From Bacillota bacterium (GTDB lineage Bacteria; Bacillota; Clostridia; Oscillospirales; Oscillospiraceae), in assembly GCA_023459875.1 (NCBI GenBank), contig JAEWRY010000044.1:186001-250000 (forward strand): a stretch of 64,000 nucleotides of DNA, written 5' to 3'. Below the pieces are notes generated by a model. It was not told where the DNA came from, ran no database searches, and saw nothing but the letters and a program-made list of their open reading frames with translations. Positions 52,001-59,182 of this stretch are shown piece after piece (position 1 is the stretch's first letter; each line of letters begins with the position of its first letter). The position numbers and the translations under genes are program-made.

Positions 52001-53552
52001 GATTGGTCACCTGGGCGAAGAGCTGCTTAAAATAGCTGAAAAGCGGTTGATACTTATGGGACAGCACAGCGAGGGGAATATCGATTCCCATGGAAGCGAT
52101 GGGCTCCGAGCCCGTATTGGCCATGGGCAGGATGGTGTCCATCACGTCTTCGTAAGTATATCCAAACGCTTTTTGAAGCTGGACCTTCTGCTTGGGGGGA
52201 TAAGCGGGCGCCCGGTGATTGGGAAGGGGCAGGTCGGCAAGCCGCACCAGATTTTGATCCAGCCACTCTCCGTAAGGCTGTCTGGCGGCATAGGTCTCCT
52301 TCAGGGTTTCGTCGTCGATGACGCAGCCCCTGATTGTATCCACCAGCAGCATTTTCCCCGGCCGCAGGCGGGATTTCTTGATGATATGGGCGGGATCTAT
52401 ATCCAGAACGCCCACCTCGGAGGCTAGGATCAGCCGTTCGTCGTCGGTGATATAGTAGCGGGAGGGGCGCAGGCCGTTCCGGTCGAGCACGGCGCCAACG
52501 CAGTCTCCGTCGGAGAAGAGGATGGCTGCGGGGCCGTCCCACGGCTCCATGAGTATGGAGTAATACCGGTAGAGGTCCCGCCGGGCGCGGCTCATGAGCT
52601 CGTCTCCCCGCCAGGGCTCGGGAATCGTAAGCATCACGGCCAGCGGCAGCTCCACGCCGCTCATCATTAAGAATTCAAGGGTATTGTCCAGCATGGCGGA
52701 ATCGGACCCGCCCTCGTTGATTACCGGGAATACTTTGTCCAGGTCCCCCTTGAGGGCGTCGCAGGACATGGTCTCCTCCCGGGCCAGCATCCGGTCGGCG
52801 TTGCCCCGGATGGTGTTGATCTCACCGTTGTGGAGGATAAGGCGATTGGGATGAGCCCGTTCCCAGCTGGGATTGGTATTGGTGGAAAAACGGGAGTGAA
52901 CCAGCGCGATGGCCGCTTTATAGTCCTTATCCTGCAGATCGGGGTAAAAGCTCCGAAGCTGATTGACCAGGAACATGCCCTTATAAACAATGGTCCTGCT
53001 GGAAAGGGAGACCACATAGGTGCTGTCTCCCGACTGTTCAAATTCGCGCCGAACCACATAGAGACGCCGATCGAATGCCAGGCCCTGCTCCACGTTTTTG
53101 GGGCGGCCCACAAAGCCCTGCTCAATGCAGGGCATCTTCGATCTCGCCTTATATCCCAATATACCGGGATTCACCGGCACGGACCGCCATCCCAGGAATG
53201 GCAGCCCCTCTTTCTGCGCGATGATCTCGAACATTTTTTTCGCCTGGTTGCGCTTTAACACATCCTGAGAAAAAAAGAACATTCCCACGCCGTAATCCCT
53301 GGCCTTGCCAAGAGAAAACCCGCAGCCTTCCACCGCTTTGGTAAAAAAAGCATGGGAAATCTGTAATAGAATTCCCACGCCGTCTCCCGTCTTGCCTTCG
53401 GCGTCTTTGCCGGCTCGATGCTCCAGTTTTTCCACAATGCCCAGCGCGTCATCCACTGTTTGCCGCGTTTGTTTTCCCTTGATATCCACCACCAAGCCGA
53501 TACCGCAGGCGTCGTGCTCAAAATCGGGGCTGTAGAGTGTCTTTTGTCCCAT
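49032..53552 (-). CDS. gltB: Glutamate synthase large subunit GltB
   Basis: GltB turns glutamine and 2-oxoglutarate into two glutamates. The ATG at 53552 follows AAAGG; the protein is 1506 residues. Cys16 in FEHDACGIG is the expected N-terminal nucleophile after removal of a short propeptide, as is normal for class II amidotransferases. The central domain, the FMN-binding domain (GEGGESPERLG, KMAQGAKPGEGG, ISGHDGGTGAAP) and the 3Fe-4S cysteines CVMMRVCNLDTCPVG follow, then the C-terminal GXGXG beta-helix. The whole plan is intact. It begins 12 bases after the ANTAR gene. Confidence 0.97.
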   Translation of the reverse strand: MGQKTLYSPDFEHDACGIGLVVDIKGKQTRQTVDDALGIVEKLEHRAGKDAEGKTGDGVGILLQISHAFFTKAVEGCGFSLGKARDYGVGMFFFSQDVLKRNQAKKMFEIIAQKEGLPFLGWRSVPVNPGILGYKARSKMPCIEQGFVGRPKNVEQGLAFDRRLYVVRREFEQSGDSTYVVSLSSRTIVYKGMFLVNQLRSFYPDLQDKDYKAAIALVHSRFSTNTNPSWERAHPNRLILHNGEINTIRGNADRMLAREETMSCDALKGDLDKVFPVINEGGSDSAMLDNTLEFLMMSGVELPLAVMLTIPEPWRGDELMSRARRDLYRYYSILMEPWDGPAAILFSDGDCVGAVLDRNGLRPSRYYITDDERLILASEVGVLDIDPAHIIKKSRLRPGKMLLVDTIRGCVIDDETLKETYAARQPYGEWLDQNLVRLADLPLPNHRAPAYPPKQKVQLQKAFGYTYEDVMDTILPMANTGSEPIASMGIDIPLAVLSHKYQPLFSYFKQLFAQVTNPPIDAIREEIVTDTTIYLGDDGNLLEEKAKNCRVLEVHNPILTTTDLMKIRAMKKPGFHVETVSILYYKNTPLKRALDHMFVAADRAYRNGANIIILSDRGVDENHVAIPSLLAVSAMEQYLVRTKKRTAVSVILESAEPRDVHQFATLLGYGARAVNPYLAQETIGGLIEEGLLDKDYYAAVKDYNDAVLHGIVKIASKMGISTIQSYQSAQIFEAVGISKEVVDEYFTNTVSRVEGIGLAEIEELVDSNHSKAFDPLGLGTDLTLDSIGTHKSRSGCEDHMYNPQTIHLLQEAARRGDYGIFKEYSKLVDDENSPHTLRGLIEMCYIADPLPLDQIESEDSIVKRFKTGAMSYGSISQEAHECLALAMNRLGGKSNSGEGGESPERLGTERGSAIKQVASGRFGVTSEYLVSAREIQIKMAQGAKPGEGGHLPGKKVYPWIAKTRHSTPGVSLISPPPHHDIYSIEDLAQLIYDLKNANRAARISVKLVSEAGVGTIAAGVAKAGAQVVLISGHDGGTGAAPRTSIHNAGLPWELGLAETHQTLLRNGLRSRVTLETDGKLMTGRDVAIACMLGAEEFGFATAPLITMGCVMMRVCNLDTCPVGVATQNPELRKRFAGKPEHVENFMRFVARELREHMAKLGVHTVEELVGRTDLLRPRAHAVNHRAGTVDLSAILSSPPSDPSVKTHFDPKDIFPFGLEKTIDLRVLERELGDALETGEPKRLSINVSSTDRALGTILGSDITRLHGSSLADDTFVVKCYGGGGQSFGAFIPKGLTLELEGDANDYFGKGLSGGKLVVYPPEKSAFIAEENIIIGNVALYGATSGTAFVRGIAGERFCVRNSGATAVVEGVGDHGCEYMTGGRVVILGSTGKNFAAGMSGGVAFVWDPNNDLYLRVNKELITMDTLAEKHDIEELRALLAAHAAATGSERAKKILASMEASARQFKKILPRDYDKMLRTIARLEERGMCRADAEVEAFYINSKGGE

Positions 53553-53564
53553 GTAGATCATCCT

Positions 53565-54098
53565 TTACATGCCAAGTATCATTCGGGCGGTCTCCACCAT
53601 CCGGGTTCCAGTATCCATGCTCTTTTTCTGAAGCAGACGGTGTGCCTCTTCTTCCGTCATGCAGTTGCGCTTCATGAGCAATTCCTTTGCCTGGGAAATG
53701 AGCGACTCCTCTTCTTTCCCCCGTTTCGGCACAGCGGGATGGCGCGCAATTCGCCCTTCCATCTGCATCAGCATTCGGACCGAAGCCAGGAGATCCCCGC
53801 GGGTAACCGGCGCCGAAAGCTTAAAGAGAGTATTAGATGAGAGCAGATCCATCTGCGGCGGGGTAGCGATAAGCAAGACCAGGGCAATGTCCAAAAGATT
53901 TTCTGAGAGCTGTTCGGCCGTCATATCGGTGAGCTTATAACCGCAGACTACCACGCCGCCGCCCGCCTTTCGAACGGCGCGGGAAACCTCGCCGCCGGAG
54001 CGGCAGACGGTCGACACCGGCAGTCCGCCCGCTTCCAGCATCTCTTTGATGCGGGCGCGCCCGGCTTCTCCCTCAAAGGCAACAATAAGCTTTTTCAT
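53565..54098 (-). CDS. ANTAR-domain RNA-binding antiterminator
   Basis: The 177-residue protein has an N-terminal receiver-like fold (about 1-115) and a C-terminal ANTAR domain (about 125-175, ISQAKELLMKRNCMTEEEAH, then LLQKKSMDTGTRM). ANTAR proteins bind paired hexaloop hairpins and prevent transcription termination. The receiver part lacks the standard Asp-Lys phosphorylation pattern (FEGEAGRARIK...), so sensing is probably not by phosphorylation. It lies between glnA and gltB in a nitrogen operon, and a matching terminator with a hexaloop hairpin is in the glnA leader. Confidence 0.9.
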   Translation of the reverse strand: MKKLIVAFEGEAGRARIKEMLEAGGLPVSTVCRSGGEVSRAVRKAGGGVVVCGYKLTDMTAEQLSENLLDIALVLLIATPPQMDLLSSNTLFKLSAPVTRGDLLASVRMLMQMEGRIARHPAVPKRGKEEESLISQAKELLMKRNCMTEEEAHRLLQKKSMDTGTRMVETARMILGM

Positions 54099-54121
54099 GA
54101 TACCACCCCAAGATACAGGTT

Positions 54122-54154
54122 GCCGAGCCGAGGGTGTTTCCCCCTCGGCTCGGC
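54122..54154 (-). promoter_or_regulatory. Strong hairpin between glnA and the ANTAR gene
   Basis: GCCGAGCCGAGGG and CCCTCGGCTCGGC form a perfect 13-pair stem with a seven-base loop. On the minus strand it is followed by AACCTGT, not by T, so it is not a typical intrinsic terminator. It may protect the glnA message or partly uncouple it from ANTAR-gltBD. Confidence 0.6.
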
Positions 54155-54173
54155 GGTATTGAATGGGACAGTC

Positions 54174-55508
54174 TTAGTAGGCAATAATGTATTTATCGCG
54201 CTCCCAGCTGGAAACCTGGGTGCGGTATTCGTCCCATTCTGCTTCCTTGCCGGCAACATATTGAGAAAACACATGACTGCCAAGCGTATCGGTAAGCAGT
54301 TTATCCGCCTTGAGTTCTCCCACCGCATCGATGAGGGAGCCTGGAAGACTTTCGATGCCATTCTTTTGCCTGGTTTCCGCGTCCATGGCAAAAATATTCT
54401 GCGTGATCTCCGGCGGAGGGGTCATGCCCTTTTCAATGCCGTCCAGCCCGGCCGCCAGGCACAAAGCCAGCGAAAGATAGGGGTTGCAGGCCGGGTCGGG
54501 GCAGCGGAGCTCAAGCCGGGTGGACTGGCCGCGGGCGGCGGGAATCCGGATCAGTGCGGAACGGTTAGCGGCCGACCAGGCCATGTAACAGGGCGCCTCA
54601 TAGCCGGGAACCAATCTCTTGTAAGAGTTGACCAGCGGATTGGTGACTGCCGTCATGCCTTTTACGTGAGCGAGCAAGCCTGCAATAAAGCTGTAAGCTT
54701 CCTTGGAGAGTCCTTTGGCTCCGTTGGGGTCGTAGAAGATGTTCTTTCCGTTTTTGAAAAGTGACATATTGGTGTGCATACCCGAACCGTTGATCCCGAA
54801 TATCGGCTTGGGCATAAAAGTCGCGTGCAGGCCGTTCTTCTGGGCCAGGGTCTTCACCGCCAGCTTGAAGGTCATGATATTATCCGCAGCATTCAGCGCG
54901 TCGGCATACTTAAAGTCGATCTCATGCTGGCCGGCGGCCACCTCGTGGTGAGATGCTTCGATCTCAAAGCCCATCTCCTCCAGAGCAAGGCAGATTTCCC
55001 TGCGGGTACTCTCGCCGTGATCCAAGGGTCCCAGGTCGAAATATCCGGCTTCATCATTTGTCTTTGTGGTGGGCTTGCCTTCCTCATCGGTCTGGAACAG
55101 GAAGAACTCCAACTCGGGACCAACGTTAAAGGCATCGTAGCCCATGGCTACCGCTTTCTTCAGCGCGTTCTTCAGCACACCGCGGGGGTCGCCCACAAAG
55201 GGAGTTCCGTCAGGATTATAGACATCGCAAATGAGACGCGCAACCTTGCCGTGCTGAGGCCGCCAGGGGAAGATCACAAAGGAATCCAGATCCGGGTATA
55301 AGTACTGGTCGGACTCCTGAATGCGCACAAACCCCTCGATTGATGAGCCGTCGATCATGATCTGATTGTTTACCGCCTTTTCAATCTGGGAGGCGGTAAT
55401 GGCCACGTTCTTAAGCTGGCCGAAAATATCGGTAAACTGGAGACGAATGAATTTGACATCCTGCTCCGTAACTAAACGGATGATATCTTCCTTTGAATAC
55501 TTGCTCAT
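54174..55508 (-). CDS. glnA: Glutamine synthetase type I GlnA
   Basis: GlnA makes glutamine from glutamate, ammonia and ATP. The ATG at 55508 with GGAAGGAG upstream gives 444 residues, the size of the GSI-alpha class of Firmicutes. The conserved metal-site regions VGPELEFFLF and AAGQHEIDFKYADAL, NPLVNSYKRLVPGYEAP (ATP/glutamate region) and RSALIRIP are present. The class lacks the adenylylation Tyr, so regulation is likely by feedback and by transcription attenuation. It heads the glnA-ANTAR-gltBD unit and has a consensus promoter. Confidence 0.97.
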   Translation of the reverse strand: MSKYSKEDIIRLVTEQDVKFIRLQFTDIFGQLKNVAITASQIEKAVNNQIMIDGSSIEGFVRIQESDQYLYPDLDSFVIFPWRPQHGKVARLICDVYNPDGTPFVGDPRGVLKNALKKAVAMGYDAFNVGPELEFFLFQTDEEGKPTTKTNDEAGYFDLGPLDHGESTRREICLALEEMGFEIEASHHEVAAGQHEIDFKYADALNAADNIMTFKLAVKTLAQKNGLHATFMPKPIFGINGSGMHTNMSLFKNGKNIFYDPNGAKGLSKEAYSFIAGLLAHVKGMTAVTNPLVNSYKRLVPGYEAPCYMAWSAANRSALIRIPAARGQSTRLELRCPDPACNPYLSLALCLAAGLDGIEKGMTPPPEITQNIFAMDAETRQKNGIESLPGSLIDAVGELKADKLLTDTLGSHVFSQYVAGKEAEWDEYRTQVSSWERDKYIIAY

Positions 55509-55541
55509 ATCTGCATCTCCTTCCAAGATACGAATAAAACT

Positions 55542-55586
55542 AAAAAAAGAGCATGGAAACCCCTTTGCGACGGAGCCCCATTGCTC
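55542..55586 (-). promoter_or_regulatory. glnA leader attenuator: terminator with competing ANTAR-type hairpin
   Basis: On the minus strand GAGC-A-ATGG pairs with CCAT-GCTC and is followed by seven T, an intrinsic terminator. The same first GAGC can instead pair with the GCTC just downstream (55576-55573), giving a 4-pair stem with a hexaloop AATGGG (55582-55577). ANTAR targets have hexaloops with A at 1 and G at 4, as here. A second A-x-x-G loop, AAAGGG (55566-55561), follows but its stem is poor. The ANTAR gene is downstream in the operon. Confidence 0.7.
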
Positions 55587-55599
55587 AAACCTTACGATT

Positions 55600-55628
55600 A
55601 TTATATGACAACCGTCAGCCTCTGTCAA
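55600..55628 (-). promoter_or_regulatory. Consensus sigma-A promoter of glnA
   Basis: On the minus strand TTGACA (55628-55623) and TATAAT (55605-55600) are perfect consensus with 17-base spacing. Transcription would start near 55593, just before the leader attenuator. Confidence 0.85.
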
Positions 55629-55683
55629 CTCATTTTTAGCAAGGTTTGATTTGTTTATTGCAAACGTCAAAGAATTTTTCTAT

Positions 55684-55743
55684 ATTATACTCTCCATTTA
55701 TGCAATTTCTGCAAGTCCTAATAATTTTAATTGCATTTTGCAA
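55684..55743. promoter_or_regulatory. TTGCA repeat region between glnA and asnB promoters
   Basis: Between the divergent promoters are several TGCA-core motifs, including a perfect inverted repeat TTGCA-TTT-TGCAA (55731-55743) immediately before the asnB -35 box, and TGCA-ATTTC-TGCA near 55701-55713. A possible second minus-strand -10 box (TATAAT, 55689-55684) lies here too. The area is AT-rich and may bind a nitrogen regulator; this is inference. Confidence 0.4.
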
Positions 55744-55750
55744 AAAGAAC

Positions 55751-55779
55751 TTGACAATCATAAGCAAGAAGCGTATGAT
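55751..55779 (+). promoter_or_regulatory. Sigma-A promoter of the asnB T-box unit
   Basis: TTGACA (55751-55756) and TATGAT (55774-55779) with 17-base spacing. Transcription would start near 55787. Confidence 0.8.
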
Positions 55780-55786
55780 GCTTAAC

Positions 55787-56070
55787 AATAATGATACCTG
55801 CGAAGAGGGAGACAAGTACTGTAAAAAGGCCGGTTGCAGAGAGCGGGGGCAGGTGAGAGCCCCGCACAGGGCGTTTGCAGGAATAACACTCTGGAGCATC
55901 AACCTGAACCCCCACAAATTGGGCAATAGGGAAGACGATTGGGGGCGCGTTAAGCCCGCCGGGGCTTGATAGAGCCTTTAAAAGTGACTACAATGGGGTA
56001 GTAAGTTAGGTGGCACCGCGGATTGGCAGCGATTCGTCCTAAGAAATTTAGGAGGATGCGCTGCTATATT
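55787..56070 (+). promoter_or_regulatory. T-box riboswitch, Asn specifier
   Basis: The leader has T-box features: an early GAGAGCGGGGGCAGGTGAGAG Stem I (near 55840-55863), GGAAT-AAC-ACTCTGGAGC with the likely specifier codon AAC (55885-55887), and the T-box sequence TTAGGTGGCACCGCG (56006-56020). A terminator stem follows (CAGCG...CGCTG with TCCTAA/TTTAGGA, about 56027-56063). Uncharged tRNA-Asn should pair at the specifier and the T-box, favouring the antiterminator and reading of asnB. Confidence 0.93.
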
Positions 56071-56087
56071 TGTGAGGTGCTTTTATT

Positions 56088-57665
56088 ATGTGTTCAATCT
56101 TCGGCATCGATACTAAAATCGTCCCTCTGGACCAGCTGAAGGCGCAATTTGACAAAACCCTTTCCAGGGGGCCCGATATGTCCCGCATTACCGAAACCGC
56201 CACCGGCTACCTCTGTTTCCACCGGCTTTCCATTATGGGTCTCCATCCGGAAGGAATGCAGCCCTTTTATCTGGACGGAGACTATGTCGTATGCAACGGC
56301 GAGCTGTACGGCTTCCGGCCGCTCAAAAAGAAGCTTTCTGAAAAATATACCTTCGTGAGCGAATCCGACTGCGAGCTTCTCCTCCCCTTATATCATGAAT
56401 ACGGCTTCGATATGTTCTCCATGCTGGACGCCGAATTTGCCCTCGTCATTTACGACAGCAGAACCCGGAGCCTCGTTGCAGCGCGGGACCCCATCGGCAT
56501 TCGGCCGCTTTTCTACGGCCATCTGAAAGACGGAGCCATCGTCTTTGCCAGCGAAGCCAAAAATCTTGTGGGACTTTGCGCCGAAATCTGCCCCTTCCCG
56601 CCCGGCCATTATTATGCCAACGGAAAATTCACCCGCTACGCCGACCTTACTACGGTGGATAACTACCGCAGCGACAGCCTGGATGTCATTTGTAAAAACA
56701 TCCACGATAAACTGGTGGCCGGTATTGAAAAAAGGCTTGACGCCGACGCTCCCCTTGGCTTTCTTCTTTCCGGCGGCCTGGATTCCAGCCTGGTATGCTC
56801 GGTGGCGGCAAGACTCCTCAAAAAGCCCATCCGCACTTTTTCCATCGGAATGGATAAGGACGCCATCGATCTGGGCTACGCGCGGGAGGTGGCCGATTAT
56901 CTGGGGTGCGACCATACCGAGATCTTCATGACGAGGGATCAGGTCATTTCGGAACTGGAGAACGTGGTCGCGGCCCTGGGCACCTACGACATCACCACCA
57001 TCCGGGCCAGCATGGGCATGTACCTGGTGTGCAAGGGTATCCGGGAGCAGACCGACGTGCGTGTGCTGCTCACGGGAGAAATTTCCGACGAGCTCTTCGG
57101 ATATAAATACACCGACTTCGCCCCCTCGCCCGAAGCCTTCCAGACGGAGGCAAAAAAGCGGATGGATGAAATTTATATGTACGATGTGCTCCGTGCCGAC
57201 CGGTGCATTTCCGTTCATTCCATGGAAGCGCGGGTTCCCTTCGGCGACCTGGACTTCGTTCGATACGTGATGTCCATTGACCCTCGCCTTAAGGTCAATT
57301 CGTACGGCAAGGGAAAATATCTTTTGAGAAGGGCCTTTGAGGGCGACTACTTGCCGCTTCCCATCCTTTACCGGGAAAAGGCGGCCTTTTCCGACGCAGT
57401 GGGTCATTCCATGGTGGACGATTTAAAGGAGTATGCCGCTTCCCTGTATTCCGACGCCGATCTTTTCGCAGCCAAAGAAAAATATCCATTCGCCACTCCC
57501 TTCACCAAGGAGTCCCTTCTGTACCGGGATCTGTTTGAGCGCTATTACCCCGGGCAGGCGGAGATGGTGAAGGACTTCTGGATGCCGAACAAGGAATGGG
57601 AGGGCTGCGCCGTCAATGATCCCTCCGCCAGAGTCCTCTCCAACTACGGCAGCAGCGGCGTATAA
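56088..57665 (+). CDS. asnB: Asparagine synthetase (glutamine-hydrolysing)
   Basis: AsnB makes asparagine from aspartate, ATP and glutamine nitrogen. The 525-residue protein has the class II amidotransferase domain with Cys2 (MCSIFGIDTK), then FHRLSIMG, NGELYGFRPL and the ATP-PPi synthetase domain with SGGLDSSLV near 228-236. Length is typical. It starts after the T-box leader, ATG at 56088. It is divergent from glnA, and Asn-responsive control fits the enzyme. An array of hairpins and a terminator follow. Confidence 0.95.
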   Translation: MCSIFGIDTKIVPLDQLKAQFDKTLSRGPDMSRITETATGYLCFHRLSIMGLHPEGMQPFYLDGDYVVCNGELYGFRPLKKKLSEKYTFVSESDCELLLPLYHEYGFDMFSMLDAEFALVIYDSRTRSLVAARDPIGIRPLFYGHLKDGAIVFASEAKNLVGLCAEICPFPPGHYYANGKFTRYADLTTVDNYRSDSLDVICKNIHDKLVAGIEKRLDADAPLGFLLSGGLDSSLVCSVAARLLKKPIRTFSIGMDKDAIDLGYAREVADYLGCDHTEIFMTRDQVISELENVVAALGTYDITTIRASMGMYLVCKGIREQTDVRVLLTGEISDELFGYKYTDFAPSPEAFQTEAKKRMDEIYMYDVLRADRCISVHSMEARVPFGDLDFVRYVMSIDPRLKVNSYGKGKYLLRRAFEGDYLPLPILYREKAAFSDAVGHSMVDDLKEYAASLYSDADLFAAKEKYPFATPFTKESLLYRDLFERYYPGQAEMVKDFWMPNKEWEGCAVNDPSARVLSNYGSSGV

Positions 57666-57671
57666 AGAGGC

Positions 57672-57848
57672 TGTCGAGGAACCTTGTTTTTCGACAAAAC
57701 GTAAGATGGAAGCGGCTCTCTGGAGCCGCACATAGAGTGCCTAGCGGGAAGTGAATTCCCGCTAGGCACTGGTATTTAACCTTTTGCGGATTTCGGTCAC
57801 GTAAGCGCAACGCAGAATCCGTAAAAGCTTTTCGCCGTTTGCGAAAAG
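57672..57848. repeat. Array of five hairpins after asnB
   Basis: Within about 180 noncoding bases lie five inverted repeats. They are TGTCGA/TCGACA (57672-57696), GCGGCTC/GAGCCGC (57712-57729), a perfect 15-pair AGTGCCTAGCGGGAA stem with a GTGAA loop (57736-57770), CTTTTGCGGATT/AATCCGTAAAAG (57781-57827, one G-T) and CTTTTCGC/GCGAAAAG (57828-57848). No gene is seen. The units differ in sequence, so they are not copies of one repeat. They could be a mobile-element remnant or an RNA-stability region. Confidence 0.6.
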
Positions 57849-57871
57849 GACGAAGGGCTTTTTCGCAAAGT

Positions 57872-57906
57872 AAAAATGCTCCGTCCTGTAAGACGGAGCA
57901 TTTTTT
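57872..57906. terminator. Bidirectional terminator between asnB and ricT
   Basis: ATGCTCCGTC (57876-57885) and GACGGAGCAT (57892-57901) pair around CTGTAA, with A-run before and T-run after. It serves both converging genes; the ricT stop codon is at its edge (57905-57907). Confidence 0.9.
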
Positions 57907-59167
57907 ACGATTCTTTTTCTTTTTTTGGCTTTCCACGCCAGCGGCGGTGGGGTTTTCCCGGTTTTTTGACCGCACCCTCCCCCTGCTGGGCGGTACCCTG
58001 GGCAGAAGGCGCGGCAGGCGCTGGCTTCACCTGGGGCTGCTGCTGAGGTTTTTCCTGCTTCAAGACGATCTGTGCCGGGCTCTGAGCGGGAACGGCGCTC
58101 AGTTTTTTCCGCTCCTGCTGAATTTTCCGGTTTTTATTGCGGCTCCCGTTCCGGTCCTGTCCGCCGGGCGCTGGCCGCTGCTTGTTCCCGGTGTCGGTAC
58201 CCGAAAAAATCTGTTCCAACGCGGAAGTGATTGCCTTTCGATTCTCTTCCTCGGGCGCTTTCGCTTTTGATTCATCCGCCGTGGAGACCGGTTCCATGCG
58301 GCGTCTGGCCAGTTCGTCAGCGGAGGGCACCACATAGCCGTCCGGCCGTTTCCCTTTTCCGCTGCGCACCACGCTGATTTCGCAGACATGATAATTTTTC
58401 GGAACGTCACTCTCGTCTTCCAGCCGCACCTTTACCTGTTCCCGCAGGAGATTTACGGCTGTTACGGTTCCCACGCCGTCCGGCGTTTCCACAAAGGACT
58501 CGTTTTTGGGACAACGCTTGATCAGATCCTCATATGCCTCCTGTTCATACTTCAGGCAGCACATAAGACGTCCGCAGGTGCCCGAAATTTTTGTGGGATT
58601 AAGAGACAGATTCTGGACCTTCGCCATTTTAATCGAAACAGGCTGGAATTCGTCCAAAAAGCTTGCACAGCAAAACGGCTTGCCGCAAATTCCAAGCCCG
58701 CCCAGCATCTTCGCCTCGTCCCGGACGCCGATCTGCCGCAACTCGATACGGGTATGGAAAATAGCGGCCAGATCCTTCACCAGGGCACGGAAGTCAACCC
58801 GTCCCTCCGAAGTAAAGAAAAAGAGAATCTTACTTCCCTCGAAGCTGTATTCCACATCTACCAGCTTCATATCCAGTTCATGTTCGGTTATCTTCTGCTG
58901 GCAGACCCGAAAGGCCCGTTCTTCCCGCGCACGGTTCTTTTTTACAACCGAAAGGTCCTCTTCAGTGGCGATCCGTATGACGGGACGCAGCGGCGCGGCA
59001 AGGCTCTCTTCGGAAACGGTCGTGTTGCCCCTCACACATTCCCCGTATTCGAGTCCTCCCGAGGTCTCGATAATGACTCCCTGTCCGGGGCTGGCGATGA
59101 GTCCCTGGGGATCAAAATAATACTGTTTTCCTCCGCTTTTAAAGCGGACGCCAATGATTTCAGCCAT
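57905..59167 (-). CDS. ricT: PSP1-domain protein RicT (YaaT)
   Basis: RicT is part of the Fe-S-containing RicAFT complex that controls mRNA processing with RNase Y and influences Spo0A activity and sporulation in Bacillus. The 420-residue protein has the PSP1 domain (about 30-260). Its cysteines cluster in GLGICGKPFCCASF and ISGTCGRLMCCLKYE near residues 165-215. A Lys/Pro/Gln-rich tail of about 130 residues follows. The ATG has GGAGG upstream. It follows holB by 15 bases, a common clostridial order with holB and darA. Confidence 0.93.
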   Translation of the reverse strand: MAEIIGVRFKSGGKQYYFDPQGLIASPGQGVIIETSGGLEYGECVRGNTTVSEESLAAPLRPVIRIATEEDLSVVKKNRAREERAFRVCQQKITEHELDMKLVDVEYSFEGSKILFFFTSEGRVDFRALVKDLAAIFHTRIELRQIGVRDEAKMLGGLGICGKPFCCASFLDEFQPVSIKMAKVQNLSLNPTKISGTCGRLMCCLKYEQEAYEDLIKRCPKNESFVETPDGVGTVTAVNLLREQVKVRLEDESDVPKNYHVCEISVVRSGKGKRPDGYVVPSADELARRRMEPVSTADESKAKAPEEENRKAITSALEQIFSGTDTGNKQRPAPGGQDRNGSRNKNRKIQQERKKLSAVPAQSPAQIVLKQEKPQQQPQVKPAPAAPSAQGTAQQGEGAVKKPGKPHRRWRGKPKKEKES

Positions 59168-59182
59168 AAACGCCTCCAGAGG

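Noticed and set aside
49017..52427. An 1136-codon plus-strand frame under gltB
   Set aside because: It is antisense to a complete, motif-rich gltB and has no domain or ribosome binding site of its own.
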